A stretch of 64,000 nucleotides of DNA from Cloeon dipterum (GCF_949628265.1 NC_088789.1:4208886-4272885); one strand, 5' to 3'; positions 1 to 13,430 are shown, numbered from the stretch's first letter. A program made the numbers and translations. The notes: generated by a model not told the origin, from the sequence alone.

Positions 1-514
1 AAACTTGAAAAACAACGATTTTTTTTGTCTTTTTCATGTTTTGCAAATGTTGCAAACTCGAAATCTCAGCTTCTAACCATCAGATTGCAAAAACTAGACA
101 CCGTTAGACTCGTCTTAACCTCCTTAACCAGCTGTAAGGTTTATGGGATGCTTTCCTTCACCATTTTTAACCCCCTGATACAATTTTAGCAGCAAAAATG
201 TTCTATTAAGCATTCTTTCTCTTTCTCAGAGCTTAACTGTCTAAAACTCATTCTGAAGTACGAATCCTCATAACTTTTTAAATCTAATCTTAATGTTTAT
301 TGTTCATTTATCAAAATATTAATGTATTCAAATAAAATATAACAATTAATATTCCACTGTTAGGATTTTTTAAAAATTTTCAAGGGGACCTAAATATAGC
401 AATTGAGGGGGGTCTCTTATTTATCTTAATAATCTTGTGGTCTTTCTATAGTTGTAAATGTATGAAAGTTTATATGATTTATCATTAAAAATTGCTTTCT
501 TGTTTGTCTTTCAG
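1..514 (+). other. Intron upstream of the last GRXCR exon
   Basis: AT-rich sequence with no recognisable coding segment. It ends in a pyrimidine-rich tract and a TTTCAG acceptor at 509-514, directly before the conserved cysteine-rich exon, so it is read as the 3' part of an intron whose upstream exons lie outside the window. Confidence 0.7.
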
Positions 515-691
515 TGCATGGGCGCGAGTACCCCCTGCAACGCGTGCGGCGGCTACCGGCTGCTGCCCTGCAGCATGTGCAACGGAAGCAAGAAGTCGGT
601 GCACCGCAACCACTTCACCGCCGAGTTCGTGGCCCTCAAGTGCATGACCTGTGACGAGTCCGGCCTCATGAGGTGTCACTCGTGCTCCTAA
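515..691 (+). CDS. GRXCR1: Glutaredoxin domain-containing cysteine-rich protein (GRXCR1-like), C-terminal exon, partial
   Basis: This is the last 58 residues and stop of a GRXCR family protein; the glutaredoxin-like domain must lie in exons left of the window. The exon encodes four CxxC pairs in order (CNAC, CSMC, CMTC, CHSC), with the family-type stretch GGYRLLPCSMCNGSKKS, then a conserved RNxFT and an ALKCMTC segment, ending in RCHSCS. This is the zinc-finger-like tail that closes vertebrate GRXCR1 and GRXCR2. In vertebrates GRXCR1 is a stereocilia protein affecting actin bundles and hearing; the arthropod role is not shown by the sequence. A TTTCAG acceptor precedes the exon, and the reading starts in phase 0 with a Cys codon. 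An internal ATG at 518 is probably not the true start, because the family needs the upstream domain. The exon is far richer in GC than its flanks, as expected for coding DNA here. Confidence 0.88.
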   Translation, partial: CMGASTPCNACGGYRLLPCSMCNGSKKSVHRNHFTAEFVALKCMTCDESGLMRCHSCS

Positions 692-1272
692 TTCGCGGCG
701 AGCAAAGTGCCTGGGATTCGAACGTACCCTCTGTGATTGATTGACGTGTCAGTGCGTGAGCGAAGCTTGTTCACTCGCTTCCAAATTTTATTAAACCATA
801 TTAGTGAGTGTCGACATTGGAAACGGTGCTGGGAAAATGACGAAAATACACACACGCGCCACCAGTGAAGCGGCCCTTTTGTCATAGAAATCGCATCAGC
901 TCAATTGTATTTACCGCGCAGATGTATTGTTCGTTTTAGAGAGTTGAATGCATTGATGAATTTCTGGTAATACTGACGAGAAAGAACGTCACTTTTCAAC
1001 TGGCAAATATAGTTTGAACTGACCAAATTATAAGCCATCTTTACACTTACATCAATTGATGAATTTTTTATCCTCTATATTTCGACAGTAAATAATTATT
1101 TGCCAGTTAAACTAATCTGATTTCAATCTTTTACTTTGCACTCATTATTATTTGTCATCTCGTCATGAAGAATTCTGTACTTTAATTCATACTTTAATGA
1201 ATATTTTTAACATTTTAGATGAATTTGCAGAGCGGTTCTTTACTGTTTATACTTTTATTTATTTAACAGTTG

Positions 1273-1309
1273 AATAAATGTTTTAAATATATGTACTGCA
1301 ACAAATAAA
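1273..1309 (+). terminator. Candidate polyadenylation signals for the GRXCR-like gene
   Basis: Two AATAAA hexamers, at 1273-1278 and 1304-1309, lie about 0.6 kb after the stop codon. They are plausible 3' end signals, but the hexamer is common in this AT-rich DNA. Confidence 0.4.
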
Positions 1310-2374
1310 TCTTCTGTCGTTTTTCTGATTGATAATTGCTCCCTTCTTAATGTAGCAGCTTTATCCTCATTAAAAGCAGCTGCAAATACAGTGTTTCAAT
1401 GCCACTCCTTTTAATTTGCTTGTGATTCGCGGAAATTCGAGATCAAAGGGTTGTCCGCAAACGCATTTAATGCGGGTGCGTGCGTTCTACACGCTTCAAG
1501 AGAAAACCATTACCATCCTTATTGTGACAAAGCGACTGGCTGCCTTTCATCGGATAAATGTGTGGCATATTAAAAACATTGCTAATTGAAATTTTCAGTA
1601 TGAAAAGGCAGATATAACATTTAATCATGCACTGCAACAACTTCAAAAAGGAAATGTTATTTCAACTTAATACTGAATAAACCTCTAGCATTTACGAATG
1701 AAAACACTAGACTATACTACGCCCAGATTGGACTGCAGCCGTACACGGAAATAGAATTCTCATTTTCAGAGCCAACGAATGTAGATCGTTATTAGCGCAG
1801 CTGTACACTTTAATAGGAAAGGGTTAGTTTCCACTGGAAGCCAAACGAGGCTCTGTTTTAATTAGACTCGTGGGAGTCAAATCGATCTCTCAGGAGTAAT
1901 TAGAGAACAACTGTTGTAATGAGATTAACAACTATTTTTCCTCCTTCTAAATCTGTATTAAGGAGAGATTGCATAGTAAGAACCGTAATTTCTGAATAAA
2001 TAAGTCTTTATATACCTTGATTTGATGAAGAAGGAACGCCGCAACTATTGAATATTCGACTTAACAAAGACACCGTGATATATCCTAATTAGAAGCCTGT
2101 CTAAGTAGTAAATAATGGATCGACTAGCGTGCAATTTTGGCTCGGGAGTTCAGTTTGTGCGGTCTATTAATGTTTGATATGCACATTAACTTGTGCTTGA
2201 GCTCACCGCAAATGGAATTGGGGAGTTGACTTGTGGTTAGTTTGATTAACCGAACTTGCCCACATTGATCCTATCATATTTAAAATGTAACGGCGAATGT
2301 TCAAAAGTTTAAATTAATTCAAGAAGACGCAGGAAGATAGAATGAAATATCGCATTGCCTACCTTGTTTTAACT

Positions 2375-2410
2375 CCTGCAAGGAGATTAAATCCTGCAAG
2401 GAGATTAAAT
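2375..2410. repeat. Perfect 18 bp tandem duplication
   Basis: The unit CCTGCAAGGAGATTAAAT occurs twice head to tail, at 2375-2392 and 2393-2410. The first unit with its left flank also contains the small palindrome CTCCT-GCA-AGGAG. It is probably a recent slippage or duplication event. Confidence 0.9.
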
Positions 2411-2990
2411 CAAAATTCCTTGATGAATATTTTAATAAACACAAAAATACTAAGAAGGTTAAATAAAGAAATTTAATGCTTTTCGCGGCTTAAATTGAGA
2501 CAAAATTCTGCCGAGAAATAGTAGATGCTCATCCATCTATCACATCATATGCAAGCACAATTTTAAACCACACAATAGTAATTTTTGCATATTAAATAAT
2601 GATAAAACAATGACAAGAGTGTCTCGCGATCTTTTATAGTTAGTTAAAGAGGGCTTTTTTTAATTTTGATTTACGAAAAAACTCTTTGTAAAATTTAAAC
2701 AGCAGACTTCATGAATACATATGTAGCGGTACAACAACGCGGTCCTGCTTTTTGTTGGAAGCCAACAATTGTCGGCGGTTTGAATTATTGTAATTTTGCA
2801 TTATTGTTTAACAGCAGAAAGGTGATTTTAAAATAAGAATTCAGTTTTCGTCCGTCAGCCACACGGTGCTGACGTGATTCGTTTAATAGTGCAGAACCCG
2901 ATTCAAAGGGGTGAGTCCAACCGTCAGTTAAACTAAAGAATTTGTAACTTATTATTGTAAACCATTTCAGTTCTTGTATTTGATTAAGCA

Positions 2991-3143
2991 TCCGATCGGA
3001 TTTGCAACTGTAACATAATACACCAACCAAATTCTTCATCTGAATTCATCGGTCTTCATCATTTCAACCCTTCTATCTCCCAAATTGGTATTCTTCAAGC
3101 TGGTGCGATGGTCGATTGTTTCTCTACCCTTCTATCTCCCAAA
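2991..3143. repeat. Dispersed repeat copy A, with an internal 18 bp direct repeat
   Basis: The segment from TCCGATCGGATTT (2991) to about 3083 aligns with 16883-16972 at roughly 80% identity with a few 1-base gaps, judged by eye. Next to its end, the 18-mer ACCCTTCTATCTCCCAAA occurs exactly at 3067-3084 and again at 3126-3143. On the minus strand the aligned part of both copies can be read as a similar short peptide (TDEIQ.KNLV.VL), copy A needing a 1-base frame correction. This may be the remnant of a transposon or of a duplicated coding fragment. I do not recognise the family. Confidence 0.6.
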
Positions 3144-4334
3144 CATATTTGTCTCTAAATTATAGCGTACCAACAATTAGTTTCATTTATACATATAAAT
3201 TTGTATTCATACGTATGCAATCATATAATATTCGCTCGGCAACTCATCACCCAACTCGGAGCTTGTTTATGTATTAATATTTTGAACATGCATATACCAG
3301 CTCAATATTTGTATGAATTTTAAGCCCGAGTATCCACCGGCAGCAGCCAAATTCAGCAATTGTTTTTCGCATGGAAAATCATTGATTCGCGAAGTGAGCA
3401 ATTATTCATGAAGAGCCCTTCTGCTTGCAGTGAACTGCGTTCATTAATTGCCAATGGCAACAGACGTACGCGTTCCATCATTCTAGCACAAAGGCGGCGT
3501 TGGGACGCGTCGAGAGAGGATGATGCTGGAGAGCGTGTGCGGCATTCGAGAGAGTGAAAAGGTCCCTTTCCACTCATTTGGAGCGTCCATCGATCCGCCA
3601 AGGGTGGCTGGCGATAGTTCGCGCGGCTCGCCCATCTTTGTTCTTTCGCTTTTTATCTTCGCTGGCAAGTGGACACATTTTTAAACCCCAAATACCAAGC
3701 TGGGGAGGTCTTCTTTCCGCGTTGTTGACCACCTCAAATTCCAAGTTCCAGCTAGAGTCAATAATTTCTAAAACACCCTTTAGAGAATAAATTCCTGGGA
3801 AACGAATGCTATTCAATTTCGGGGAAAAGTTCCGTGCATAATTTAGTTAGAGGCTCGTTAGTACAATACTCGGAAATTTCCGCTTTTTGCTTATGTGAAT
3901 TGTAGGAAAGTTTAAAACTTGTCCAGTTCCGGACCAGCGTTGTGTGCAGGAACTTTACGGTACGTTTAGGGATTCGTCCACAGAAGGCAGGACTTCCAGC
4001 CTCTTTGACGCGCCGGCGGAAAACTTTCAATTACTCCATGGCTCCCCTCATACACACTGAACCGAATATCCACGCTTCCTCAACAAACAAGCTCCTCATT
4101 GTCAGCAGAGAGCAACAAGACTGGCCAACCAGCGGCACAGTCTGAAGTATGCAACCGGCTCGACTCCGCAGCGCAGACTGTTGCCTACTCTGGAATCGTA
4201 TTATAAAGCGACGGTTTGAAAGAATTTAACTCTAAAACTACTACAATATAGTTGTTATAATTCCGACAGAATGGACAATACGTCATTGTGTAAAGGGTCA
4301 CTCAAAGGCTGGAGCACTAGACACCAGCTAGACT

Positions 4335-4781
4335 CGCTAATCTCGGAAACTAAAAACAATGCCATCGTGAATTTTTCATATAATCGAAGGGGGCTCTTCT
4401 TTAATTAAATAATGAATTAGATTTTTCGACATAGATTTAAAATGCAACGCTGTAGAGGACGTTTAAACAACCTTTTGATTAAAAAAAATCTCTAGCATGC
4501 CTAGACCAGGAGTTATGGCTGTCGAAAATAATGTGTACCATTTTATGCCTCCCAAAAAGGACAGATCTCTAATTACTTTGAAAACTAAAACCAATGCAAT
4601 CGCGATTTTTCCCCAGGTCTTCATTTATTTTATTCTATGGTAAGGATAAATAGAAGGGGCGCTTCCTACACAGTAATTCATTTTTTTAAATTATACGTAT
4701 AGTTTAAATTTAAAAGTTGTAGAGGACATTAAAATATATTAATTTTTTGGTCGAACCCACAAATCTCTAACATGCATAGTT
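4335..4781. repeat. Diverged tandem duplication, two units of about 180-210 bp
   Basis: Unit 1 (about 4335-4510) and unit 2 (about 4571-4781) share an ordered series of blocks: AAACTAAAA-CAATGC then ATCG then ATTTTT; GAAGGGG; TGTAGAGGAC; and AAATCTCTA-CATGC-TAG. The blocks keep the same order and orientation, with indels between them, so this is an old duplication rather than chance. A partial third trace (AAAACTCAAAAGCGCC onwards, about 4790-4830) may follow. Confidence 0.6.
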
Positions 4782-5336
4782 AATTTTCAAAACTCAAAAG
4801 CGCCGAAACCAAAAATAATACCTCACATTACCTTGAACAACCTACGTGAGATTCAAAATGATACTGCAGCAAATTTTGCGATAGTCCAGTTAACACCAAA
4901 AATAGAATGAGTAAGACCCTGATACATTACAAAATATTCTCGAGAAAGGTTTCTTCACTCAGCCGATTTTATTACCTTGATTGTTTTTTGGTATGAATTA
5001 CATGAACTGTAGCAAACAAAAGGCGCAAAATAGACAGTTAAGGTTGCGTTTCCCATTTCACCCTAAGGAAAAACGAAGATTTCGATCCTAAGAAATCCTC
5101 TGATGTTATCTTCTTGTCACTGTGCTGTTCGTTAATTTGCAATCTAAATTTAAAATACAGCCTTAAAATCAAGGGTTGCATGAAAATCACGATTCCTAGT
5201 CTCTACTTCCTCACACGCGGTCCACCCTTGCTTAATTTTATTTTTGCTTCGAGACCGCAGGGGAACAGAAAGGAAAATTAGAGCCGAATGTTTGATAAAC
5301 GAACAACCAAAAGTGACATTGTAATTTGTCAACCTT

Positions 5337-5870
5337 TTGCCTGCCGCCGTCGTGATTATTCATTGTGATGAGCAGTGTGTTGGGCGGCGTGTTGTCCAGT
5401 GCAGCGCGCGACACAATTGTGATTAGGCACGACCGCAGTGGGTGCCGTCAGCACTCGTTGGCCACCGCAGCCTTCGCCTGTCGCTTTGTGCCGGCCAGTT
5501 TTTAATTAATGATTAATTACGTGCGCCACTGAGAGAGCGAGAGCCGGAGCAGAAAGCCGCCGCAACACGTACCCATGATTCTCGCCCAAGGGAAAGGGTG
5601 CCGGTGGTGGGTGGGGCGGGCCGGAATATCAACCCTTTGCGTTTTTGCCTGACTGCCGCAGTGTGTTGTACGTGTATAGTGCGTGCGCTGTAGCATCAGG
5701 TGGTTCGCGCACAACTCTCTCTTATTAATAACGGCCCCAAAAACTTTGGCTCCGTCTCTTTTTTGTCCGGCAAGTGACGGTGCGCGCGTAAATTCGAGCT
5801 CACGTCGCAAAGTTTTAATTGAAAGTGTGCCGAAGTGTGTATATGCACGACTTTTTTCTTTTTAAAACTC
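5337..5870. other. GC-rich island, possible regulatory or promoter DNA
   Basis: A sharp rise in GC and CpG against the AT-rich surroundings, with runs such as GCGCGCGAC and GGGCGGGCCGG. Open frames on both strands here are weak and mutually overlapping. No recognisable protein is encoded, so it is noted only as a compositional island. Confidence 0.35.
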
Positions 5871-8430
5871 CGCCCAGTTCTCTACTCTGTCAAAGCGGAT
5901 GAGATGATGATATATATTTTTATTATGAACATTTATTACAGCGTCGTAAAAAACAAAACATCTCTGATTGTTTTTTGTCACCTACAGAGACACGAAGTTG
6001 TTTTATAGAGTTATTTAACTCGTGCCTAAACTTGCCTTGATATCCACAGCAAAAAACGTCAGTTAATAAGCCAATTGCAACTGACAATGAGCAAGGCACG
6101 TGCGAGGAGTTGCTGCAAATTAAATTACTGGAAAAATCCTATCGATTTTACTATAATTGGATATTATTTTCTCGTGTTAATTAAGTCTTATGAATTATAA
6201 CAATATTTTACAGCAGCAATAAATATTTCATTCTTTTTCTACTGCATAATATAAACGCATGTTTTGCAATGTGGGTATGAAATTTACAAATAGGCATTTT
6301 AATAACCTATTGGAGTGATTGTTTAGGAGATAAGCTATTCCATTTCCCTAATATTCCCTAATTCTGGCTAGGTCTGTTTAGCACTGGCTGTGTTGGAGTT
6401 GGAACCGAAATGAAAATTTGATTAAACCCCCTTCTCTCCACCAGTCTGCCTCTTGTACCTTGTTTTTCCGCAATTCAGATAACTTTAAAGCCTACCTCAA
6501 TAATCCTTTTTCCTTTTTTGGACGTGAGAGAGTTGCGTTGTCATAAATATTTGAGCATCTCGTTCGGAAAGCTTAGTCAGTGCGACTGCGAAAAAGATCG
6601 CGCAAAATATCCTCGGCTGTGTGGTTCTGGTGCTTGGAACGAAGGGACGAGGACCTTCGCCCTTTCCAGCAGCTCAATGCTTTTCTGCCCGCGATTCGTT
6701 GATTCAACAGACGGAAATGCTGGTGAGCGGCTCTTAAAGTCAGCTGCCAGTTTCTCGATTGTGTGTTTGTGTGCGAAGGGAGCAGAATGGAACGAGTAAC
6801 TTCTTGCAGCCGGTGATTGTGTCTGTCGCCAAGGTTTGACAGACTTTTTTAAGCCACTGACCCTTTGTTTCATGTTCCAGGGGTTTCCTAGGCCATGCAT
6901 GAAAAGAAATATGTTTAAAAATCTTTAAAGACTACAACCACAGCATAAAATGGAAAGGAGGTTTAATATACAACTCATTTGGTTAAATCCAATCAAAATT
7001 GCATGGAAATTAAAGCTCAAATAAAGTTATTTGTTTTTCATTCTCTAATTGTAAGATTAAAAATTAATGCGTTCTAATTTAATTACTTATCGAGTTTTTT
7101 AATATAAAAAATGAATCCATACAAAGGAAATGAAATTGATATACCTTTCTTTGATAGATTATCTCTCTGTAATACCTTTCTATTTTTGTCACATCCTTTG
7201 AAAAATAAATAAATTACGGGTCCACAAATTTTTTATTCTGTCAAGTAGGACATTACTTATTTAGAACGAACAAGAACAAAGATCGATCAAAACTTTTAGG
7301 CGGAACACGAGGAAAATTGTCATATTTGTCATCCCATCCGGACACAAAGTACAAGAGAAAAAAGAACAGCTTTGCGCAGAGCGGAAAAGGTTGAATCACA
7401 GTAGACAGCTGCCAGAGTCGTCGCGCGGGACAGGTGCGGCAGCAAACGCCCCCGCAGTGACACTTTCGCTCCAGCCGACCGAGCGGTCGTCTCGCCTTAA
7501 CCCACTCACTCAGTCGCGGACAAATCCACTTTGTAGTCGGCGATCGACGCGTTACTCTGACGGAGGCCCCGAGGCTCGATCCGCGCCCAACCGGAGCTGC
7601 CGCCTTCGCCAAAGTCGCAAACTCTTGAGCCGCTTAATTCCTCCTTTTATTAAATTAGTAATTATTTATAAAGACTGCGAAATTCCGCCTGCAGGGCTGC
7701 CGCCTTGATTGACGTAATTACGCAAGCCTTTATGCGGCGAGTCACTCTTAATTAATTATCCGCACAATGGAACAAAGAAGCCTGCCTAAGCTCGGCATGC
7801 ACCGGCCGAGGAGAGATGAAATTTAAACTTCACCTTCTTCCCTCATCTGCAATGAGAAGAATAAACAAAAATATTTTAATGAAGTGCCCGGGATTCCTCA
7901 CCACGACTCCTCTGTGCATTTGAAAAAGGGGAGAGAACGTGGAAATCGTTGATTGTTGAGCCACGCTTCAATCTCTCTCATATTTTACTTTATCCGAGTT
8001 CGCTCTGCTCCTAAAGCGCATTTGCGCTCTAAAAGTTTCATAAGCCGTTTGCCGAGGAAATTGCCTATATTTTACGACTGGCTCTGCATGCAATAAAGAA
8101 AGATTTTCACATGAACGCAGGAGCTCTGACATGTATTAAAATATTCAAACTCTTTGAGCCTGCAGTCTGAGCCTGCTGATCGATTGTGCACACGCAGTTG
8201 TTTGCACCATGATACCGTGCGTCTTTCAGCCAACTTTTTGGAGGACCACTTTCGAGAGCTACGCAATAAGCTGAACTCGGCGTCTCCTGGAAAAGCAATA
8301 CACCTACAAGGAAAGACGGGCGCACATCGACTTTATTCATACACATTCATCAGCAGCAGTGCAGGGGGAAATTTATTATTGGCAAAAGTGCCCGGGCGAG
8401 TGAAACTCGCCTGCTAAAAATAAGCAATAA
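5871..8430. other. Non-coding stretch, no gene recognised
   Basis: Mostly AT-rich DNA with a second GC-rich patch at about 7390-7640. Open frames in that patch occur on both strands and resemble no protein I know. No splice-bounded exon or RNA gene could be supported. Confidence 0.5.
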
Positions 8431-8900
8431 CTTTGCGAGAGCAGCAAAAAGCCTCAGCGATTCTGTCAGCTGCAAGTCCGAAACGTGACAAACATATCAA
8501 CACGTTCCGTCCGTCCGCTAGCGACCCCTCCCCTCCCTTCCCGCAGCAGCAGAGGGAAAAGTGGGTCGGGGCGCAGTCCGTGGCTGCGTCCGTGCTGTTG
8601 GCAGGTAAAGCACGTGCGTGCGGATTGCGCCGTGACGTCACAGCGGGTGCCGGGCGAATTTGCCCGTCTGCGGCGCCCACGTAGCCAGCCAGCGAATGCG
8701 TGGGCACCGCGAACCCGAACGACCCAGCTCCGAGCTGCCGAGGGCGGCAAACAAAACAACACCACCGAGCAGGCGAGCAAGCGAGCGGGAGGGAGGACGG
8801 GCGGCGCCGCGGCGATGGGCAACCTGTGGCTCTACACAGCTTACCGATCGCAGCCCAGAAATAGACCAACTACCACCGCACCGCCTCCGCGTATTTTTGC
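8431..8900. promoter_or_regulatory. CpG-rich island with palindromic CRE, candidate promoter
   Basis: This block of about 450 bp is strongly GC- and CpG-rich. It contains a full palindromic cAMP-response element, TGACGTCA, at 8633-8640, and a CACGTG E-box at 8611-8616. Such clustering is typical of a promoter or enhancer. It lies upstream, on the same strand, of the synaptotagmin gene whose first exon is missing, so it could be a distal promoter of that gene; this is inference. The overlapping open frames on both strands are treated as compositional shadows. Confidence 0.35.
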
Positions 8901-11900
8901 AGCCCGCGAATTTCGGCATCGACGAGGCTGTCTGGATTATGGGCGCAACCTATTGTTCTCTGGCTATCCGTGCGGATGCGGCCGACTGGCAAAGTTTGAT
9001 CAAAAGATTTGGGGCCAGCCCATAACATCCCCCGATGTTGTTAAACAGCAAATTCCTTCCTTACAGAGAACAATACACTGGATTCAAATGAAAAAAGGGG
9101 GAGAGAGAATGTTTGTTGAGAAAAGCACCTATAAAACCTTTTAGCAAACTGATTTTATCTACGGATTTTGATAATAAATACTTATAATTACAAAAAATTT
9201 ACTTTGGCGTGGTGGACGAGATTTTCATTAACAATCAACTGGTTAAAATCAATATTTCTTGTTAAAATTCCCATTGTTCCTGTAAATGTTTCCATCTTGA
9301 AGTCTTTCATAATTGCAAATGTATTTACTGTGATTCTTCTCTGAGTAACGTATACCATTTCCACAACTGTGTCAAGAAAACCTTTATCGCTGTCCCAAGC
9401 TGCCTCTTCTGAAAAAATTAATTAAGTTGCACACCGTTGGTTCCCATTGAAATCAAATAAAAGAAAAAATGAAATTCTCCATTAGATTTTGTGGCGGGAA
9501 AATATCATTGAGTGATGTAATCGAAACATCACATTTTATTTCTTGTATCTGAGATTGTAAAAAAATGCTCTGCTCTGTCTACCACCTGATGCCTGACTAA
9601 ATTGGCGTGTCAGAGAAGATATATGCTTCCGGTAGGTGAATGCGGTTTGATACCAAAATCAGATCGTTTTAGTAAGGTTATGATTTAAGATACCAATGAA
9701 ATTACAGTTCGTATTTTATTTCAGTTCATAGCCATGCTATCTGGAAATGCTCAGATGGTTCAAGGTAATTTTAGAGTTTAAAATTTCTTAGAATTATTTG
9801 ATTTATTTAGAATACCTTCCCTAGTTATTGCGAGTTGTTTGAAAATTAATTTAAAGCTTTCTTGTTTGTACATTGGATTACCCAAGGTATCATGCAGTGT
9901 AGCTTCACTATTTCAACAAACGAGTGTTATAAAATAATTATAAAAATATTTTAACCGGATGACCCTAATGTTTGTCAATACAATTCACTGGTTTGCAAAG
10001 CACATTAAATAATTGTTTTAATATTGTGGGGTTGTTGAGCCAAAGAGAGATAAGTTCTTCTAAATTCCTTTTGTTTGATTGTTATTGATGAGCGTAGCAA
10101 TTGGACCCTTGTGGTCGGGTCTCTCATTATTACAAAACATCATCAGTAGCTTCTAGAATACGCACGACTTGATCTCCCGGCCAGAGAGCGAGTAGGCGAC
10201 ATGACCACTGCGTGCGGAGGTGGATCGGTCAGTGGAAGGTTGAGAAGCGCTTATCATACAGTAAAAGCGACATCTATAAGATCGAGATTGATACAAACAT
10301 TTTTACACCAGTATGTGCGGGAACCGCTAAAATATGTTTTATTTTTTTAAAAATTGATTTTTATTTAGATTAATTAAGGCTTGGAATTATTTATCAACAA
10401 CCCTGTTGCAGATTTGTGACTACTCGATGGCTGATCTGTTACGTGTTAGCTTATTACTTGACCCTCATCTATAATCAGGTGTCTTAATAATAAACTCGTT
10501 ACGTACCTCTTCAGTTGGGGGTTGGGAAAGCTTACAAAAAATATAATGTGAGAAAATGATATGGTCTGCAAACAAAGCCCATATGCTTGAGAAGGTCCTG
10601 ATGATTTACAAAGCTAGAGCTTACTTCGCCATCAGGCATGGACGGCGTTCCGCATCCGAAATGTCAGTTAAAGATCAAAGTTGAAAATGCACGGAATTTG
10701 CGTGAGGAAATGCGAAACTGTCGTCCTTTCGTAAACCCTGAAGCCGAAGCGCGCGTTTGGCCGTATATACCAGCCTAATTATACCCGCGCCTTTATGCTT
10801 TTTTGCCCAGTCGACCCCCTGCGGTGTTGCTCTTGTTATTTGTTATAGTCGCGAACACGTGGCACATTTTGTTTCGCCACGGATAAAATTGAATGGGTGA
10901 AGGCAGCTGCGTGTCTGCAGGCAAGCAAGTTTATTTCGGTGGTATATTTTCGAGCCAGGGTCCGTAGTTATAAACAGACAAATAATAAATAGACACGGCT
11001 GCTGGCTATCAACATGAGAAAATGCGAGGCTTTTTCGCAACGTCCTAATATTAGATGTGCTGTGCTGTGTTATATTTAATAAAGTAAAATAAGACACGAG
11101 CAGCTATTTGCAAATTGTTAAGGCTGAGCTACGAGCTCAAAGTGAAGTGTTAATTCAAACTGTCATAAAAAAATCCCCTCATTCTCCACTATAGCAGCAC
11201 ACGTTTTGCAACTTTCAGCAATGAAAGCATACTTGGCCGTAACGCAACGTCGTCAAATTGAATTGCAGCCCATCTCGGCGTCAACAACAATCAAGGTTAA
11301 CAGCATTGTATTAAAAATTTACAATCCTCATATTCTCAAAAGCAAACTTTCAAGTCACTAAGCACATATTTTCGCGAGTAGGCGGCGAGAAGAAAAGTCG
11401 TAATCTAATTTGGCGAGCAGCAAGGAAAGCCGCGGCGTCTTTCCGCGGAGAGCTGAGCTGATTATCGAAAGGTAGGGAGAAGCTCGATCCTTTTATGCAG
11501 CCGGGTTTGGTCGGGCGCTCGGCAAATTGCATACCTCGGTGGCTGCAGGCGCTCTCCCCGCCCGACCGATTGCGAAGAAACATAAGAACTGGTTGTAGGT
11601 CGCGAGCGTTTTGCAGCGGCCTTGCCCCGCACACATCACACACGGACTCCCTGTAGCGGAGATTCCCACTTTGCATCCAGCTCTCTCGATTCTGCGGCAA
11701 AGTAGCGCGCTCCGCTCGACTAATGCATACTAAGCAAAATTTAAGTGTTTGCAACGCAACAACGCCGATATTGTTGCCGGCTAAAAGGCTTTCTCCTGCA
11801 TGCGAAACACTTTTGTTTTCTTTGCTTACTCTCTCTCCATGGCAACATGGGAATTTCTCTTCGTCCGATCTGCTCGGAAAGAAGGAAAAACAGAATTTTG

Positions 11901-13430
11901 GGTCAGAGGCAGATAGTGCAGGGATTGTTGTCGGTGAATTCGCTTCTACAGAAAATGTTTCCAAATATTCAGCACGTAGAATGTCTTCAAGGATTTTTTG
12001 TTTTCCCTTTCGAATTTAAATTTAACTAAATCTCTGGAGACTCTCTTTGTGCTCTGAAGCTTATTTGAAAGGCACAAAATCTCTGTCGGGAGCTTTTTTA
12101 AAGCCCCTCTTTGTAGCATATAAAAATTAGAGCAGAATTTTCAACCTTAAAACAAGGGAATTAAAAAATAACCTTCGAGTTTGTGCATCTATAAAATTGA
12201 AGCAATAATTCCCATACTTTGAAATAAAAATTACGAGGCAAGTTGTCGACTTCAAAAACTGAATGTCTCTTTGCTATATTATTGTCAGTATTATTGAATT
12301 TACACAGTATTTGTCTCATTCACACCTGTGTGCACATTTTATGAAAAATTACTAGCTAAGCATAAAACACATGATTTAATTAGCATCAATAAAAAATAAA
12401 TAACACAATCATAAAAAGCTGAAAAGAGGAATTAAAAATAAAAAGGGGAAATTCATAATTGAAACAATCAACGGTCAAAATTTCCGTATCAACCCTTGAC
12501 AGTGTCACACTTTTCCAGTGAAAGCTATTATTAGGGGACGTGGCAAACAAAATATTATAAACAAATCGAATAATTTGTGATATTGATATAATGGAGTTTG
12601 TTGCTGTGCTACGTGATTTTGTTTATAAAAAACTATTTTTTGTGTGTATGCAGAAGTTGTAGCAACTACTGTTTTTCCCCTTGAGTGAATGTAACTGTGT
12701 GTTTGTTTTTTGCAATTGGATGTATGTAATTTGGTTCATTTATTGTGTTGAGTTATGTGCATGCCAGAAGAAAAATAAAGAATACTAATAAACTAACCCT
12801 GCTGCAAATGTGTTATATAAAAATGAAAAAGTGCAGTCTTTAAAACTTTTATTTTTGTTTTGGGGATCGAATTTGGCCAAGACAAAGTCTTGTGAAGTTC
12901 GTGCCCTTTTTGCAGTGCCCATTTTTTAGCATCAAATCCTTATTAAAATTAAGTACGAGTCGTATTTTCAATAAAAAAATCCTTGGCAATCTATCCTTGG
13001 CAGGTACCGGTTTTCAGAGTTTTTATGCAGTCCTTAAAATGAAATTATCAATTTTACGTCATTTAGCAATTTTTTTGTGAAATTTAAATTTTTTCCTTTC
13101 GTTTGCGTCTAAAAAATTCTAGACACAAATTGAAAACCTTATTCCAAATTTACTAATGCGTAACTACGAATGAGTTAAGTAAAGAAAGAATGCAGGGATG
13201 TATGGGTAGAGTTACCCGGCCGATCCGCTATAATACAAAAAAATAGCCTAAATAGCTTCAACTAATGAGACACAAGGTTCAGTTAAAACACTAAACGAGC
13301 AAGGCCTGTGGTTTCATCAACATATTATATCATTTTGCATTTATCCGTTTATCACACCTAGCAATTAATTCGCGAGAATTAGTCCTGTTACAAATAGTAA
13401 CATAAAAAGTAGCTCGTCTCGCTCGACGGG
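8901..13430. other. Non-coding stretch, no gene recognised
   Basis: AT-rich with a moderately GC-rich patch at about 11380-11700 where both strands stay open. Nothing here resembles a known protein, tRNA or miRNA precursor, and no phase-consistent exon could be tied to a neighbouring gene. Confidence 0.5.

Larger units (their letters stand above)
692..5336. other. AT-rich non-coding stretch with repeats
   Basis: This holds the 3' UTR and flank of the GRXCR-like gene, then intergenic or intronic DNA. I saw no coding exon with recognisable protein similarity. The structured parts are an 18 bp tandem duplication (2375-2410), one copy of a dispersed repeat (2991-3143) and a diverged tandem duplication (about 4335-4781). 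Confidence 0.6.

Noticed and set aside
713..727. tRNA B-box-like sequence GGGATTCGAACGTACCC
   Set aside because: No matching A box, acceptor stem or cloverleaf at the proper distance on either strand.
8485..9144. 219-codon open frame across the CpG-rich block
   Set aside because: It starts at a GTG, lies in a stop-poor GC-rich island where other frames on both strands are open too, and has no recognisable domain.
11350..11964. 204-codon minus-strand open frame
   Set aside because: No family similarity, no splice or polyadenylation context, and overlapping open frames on the other strand.
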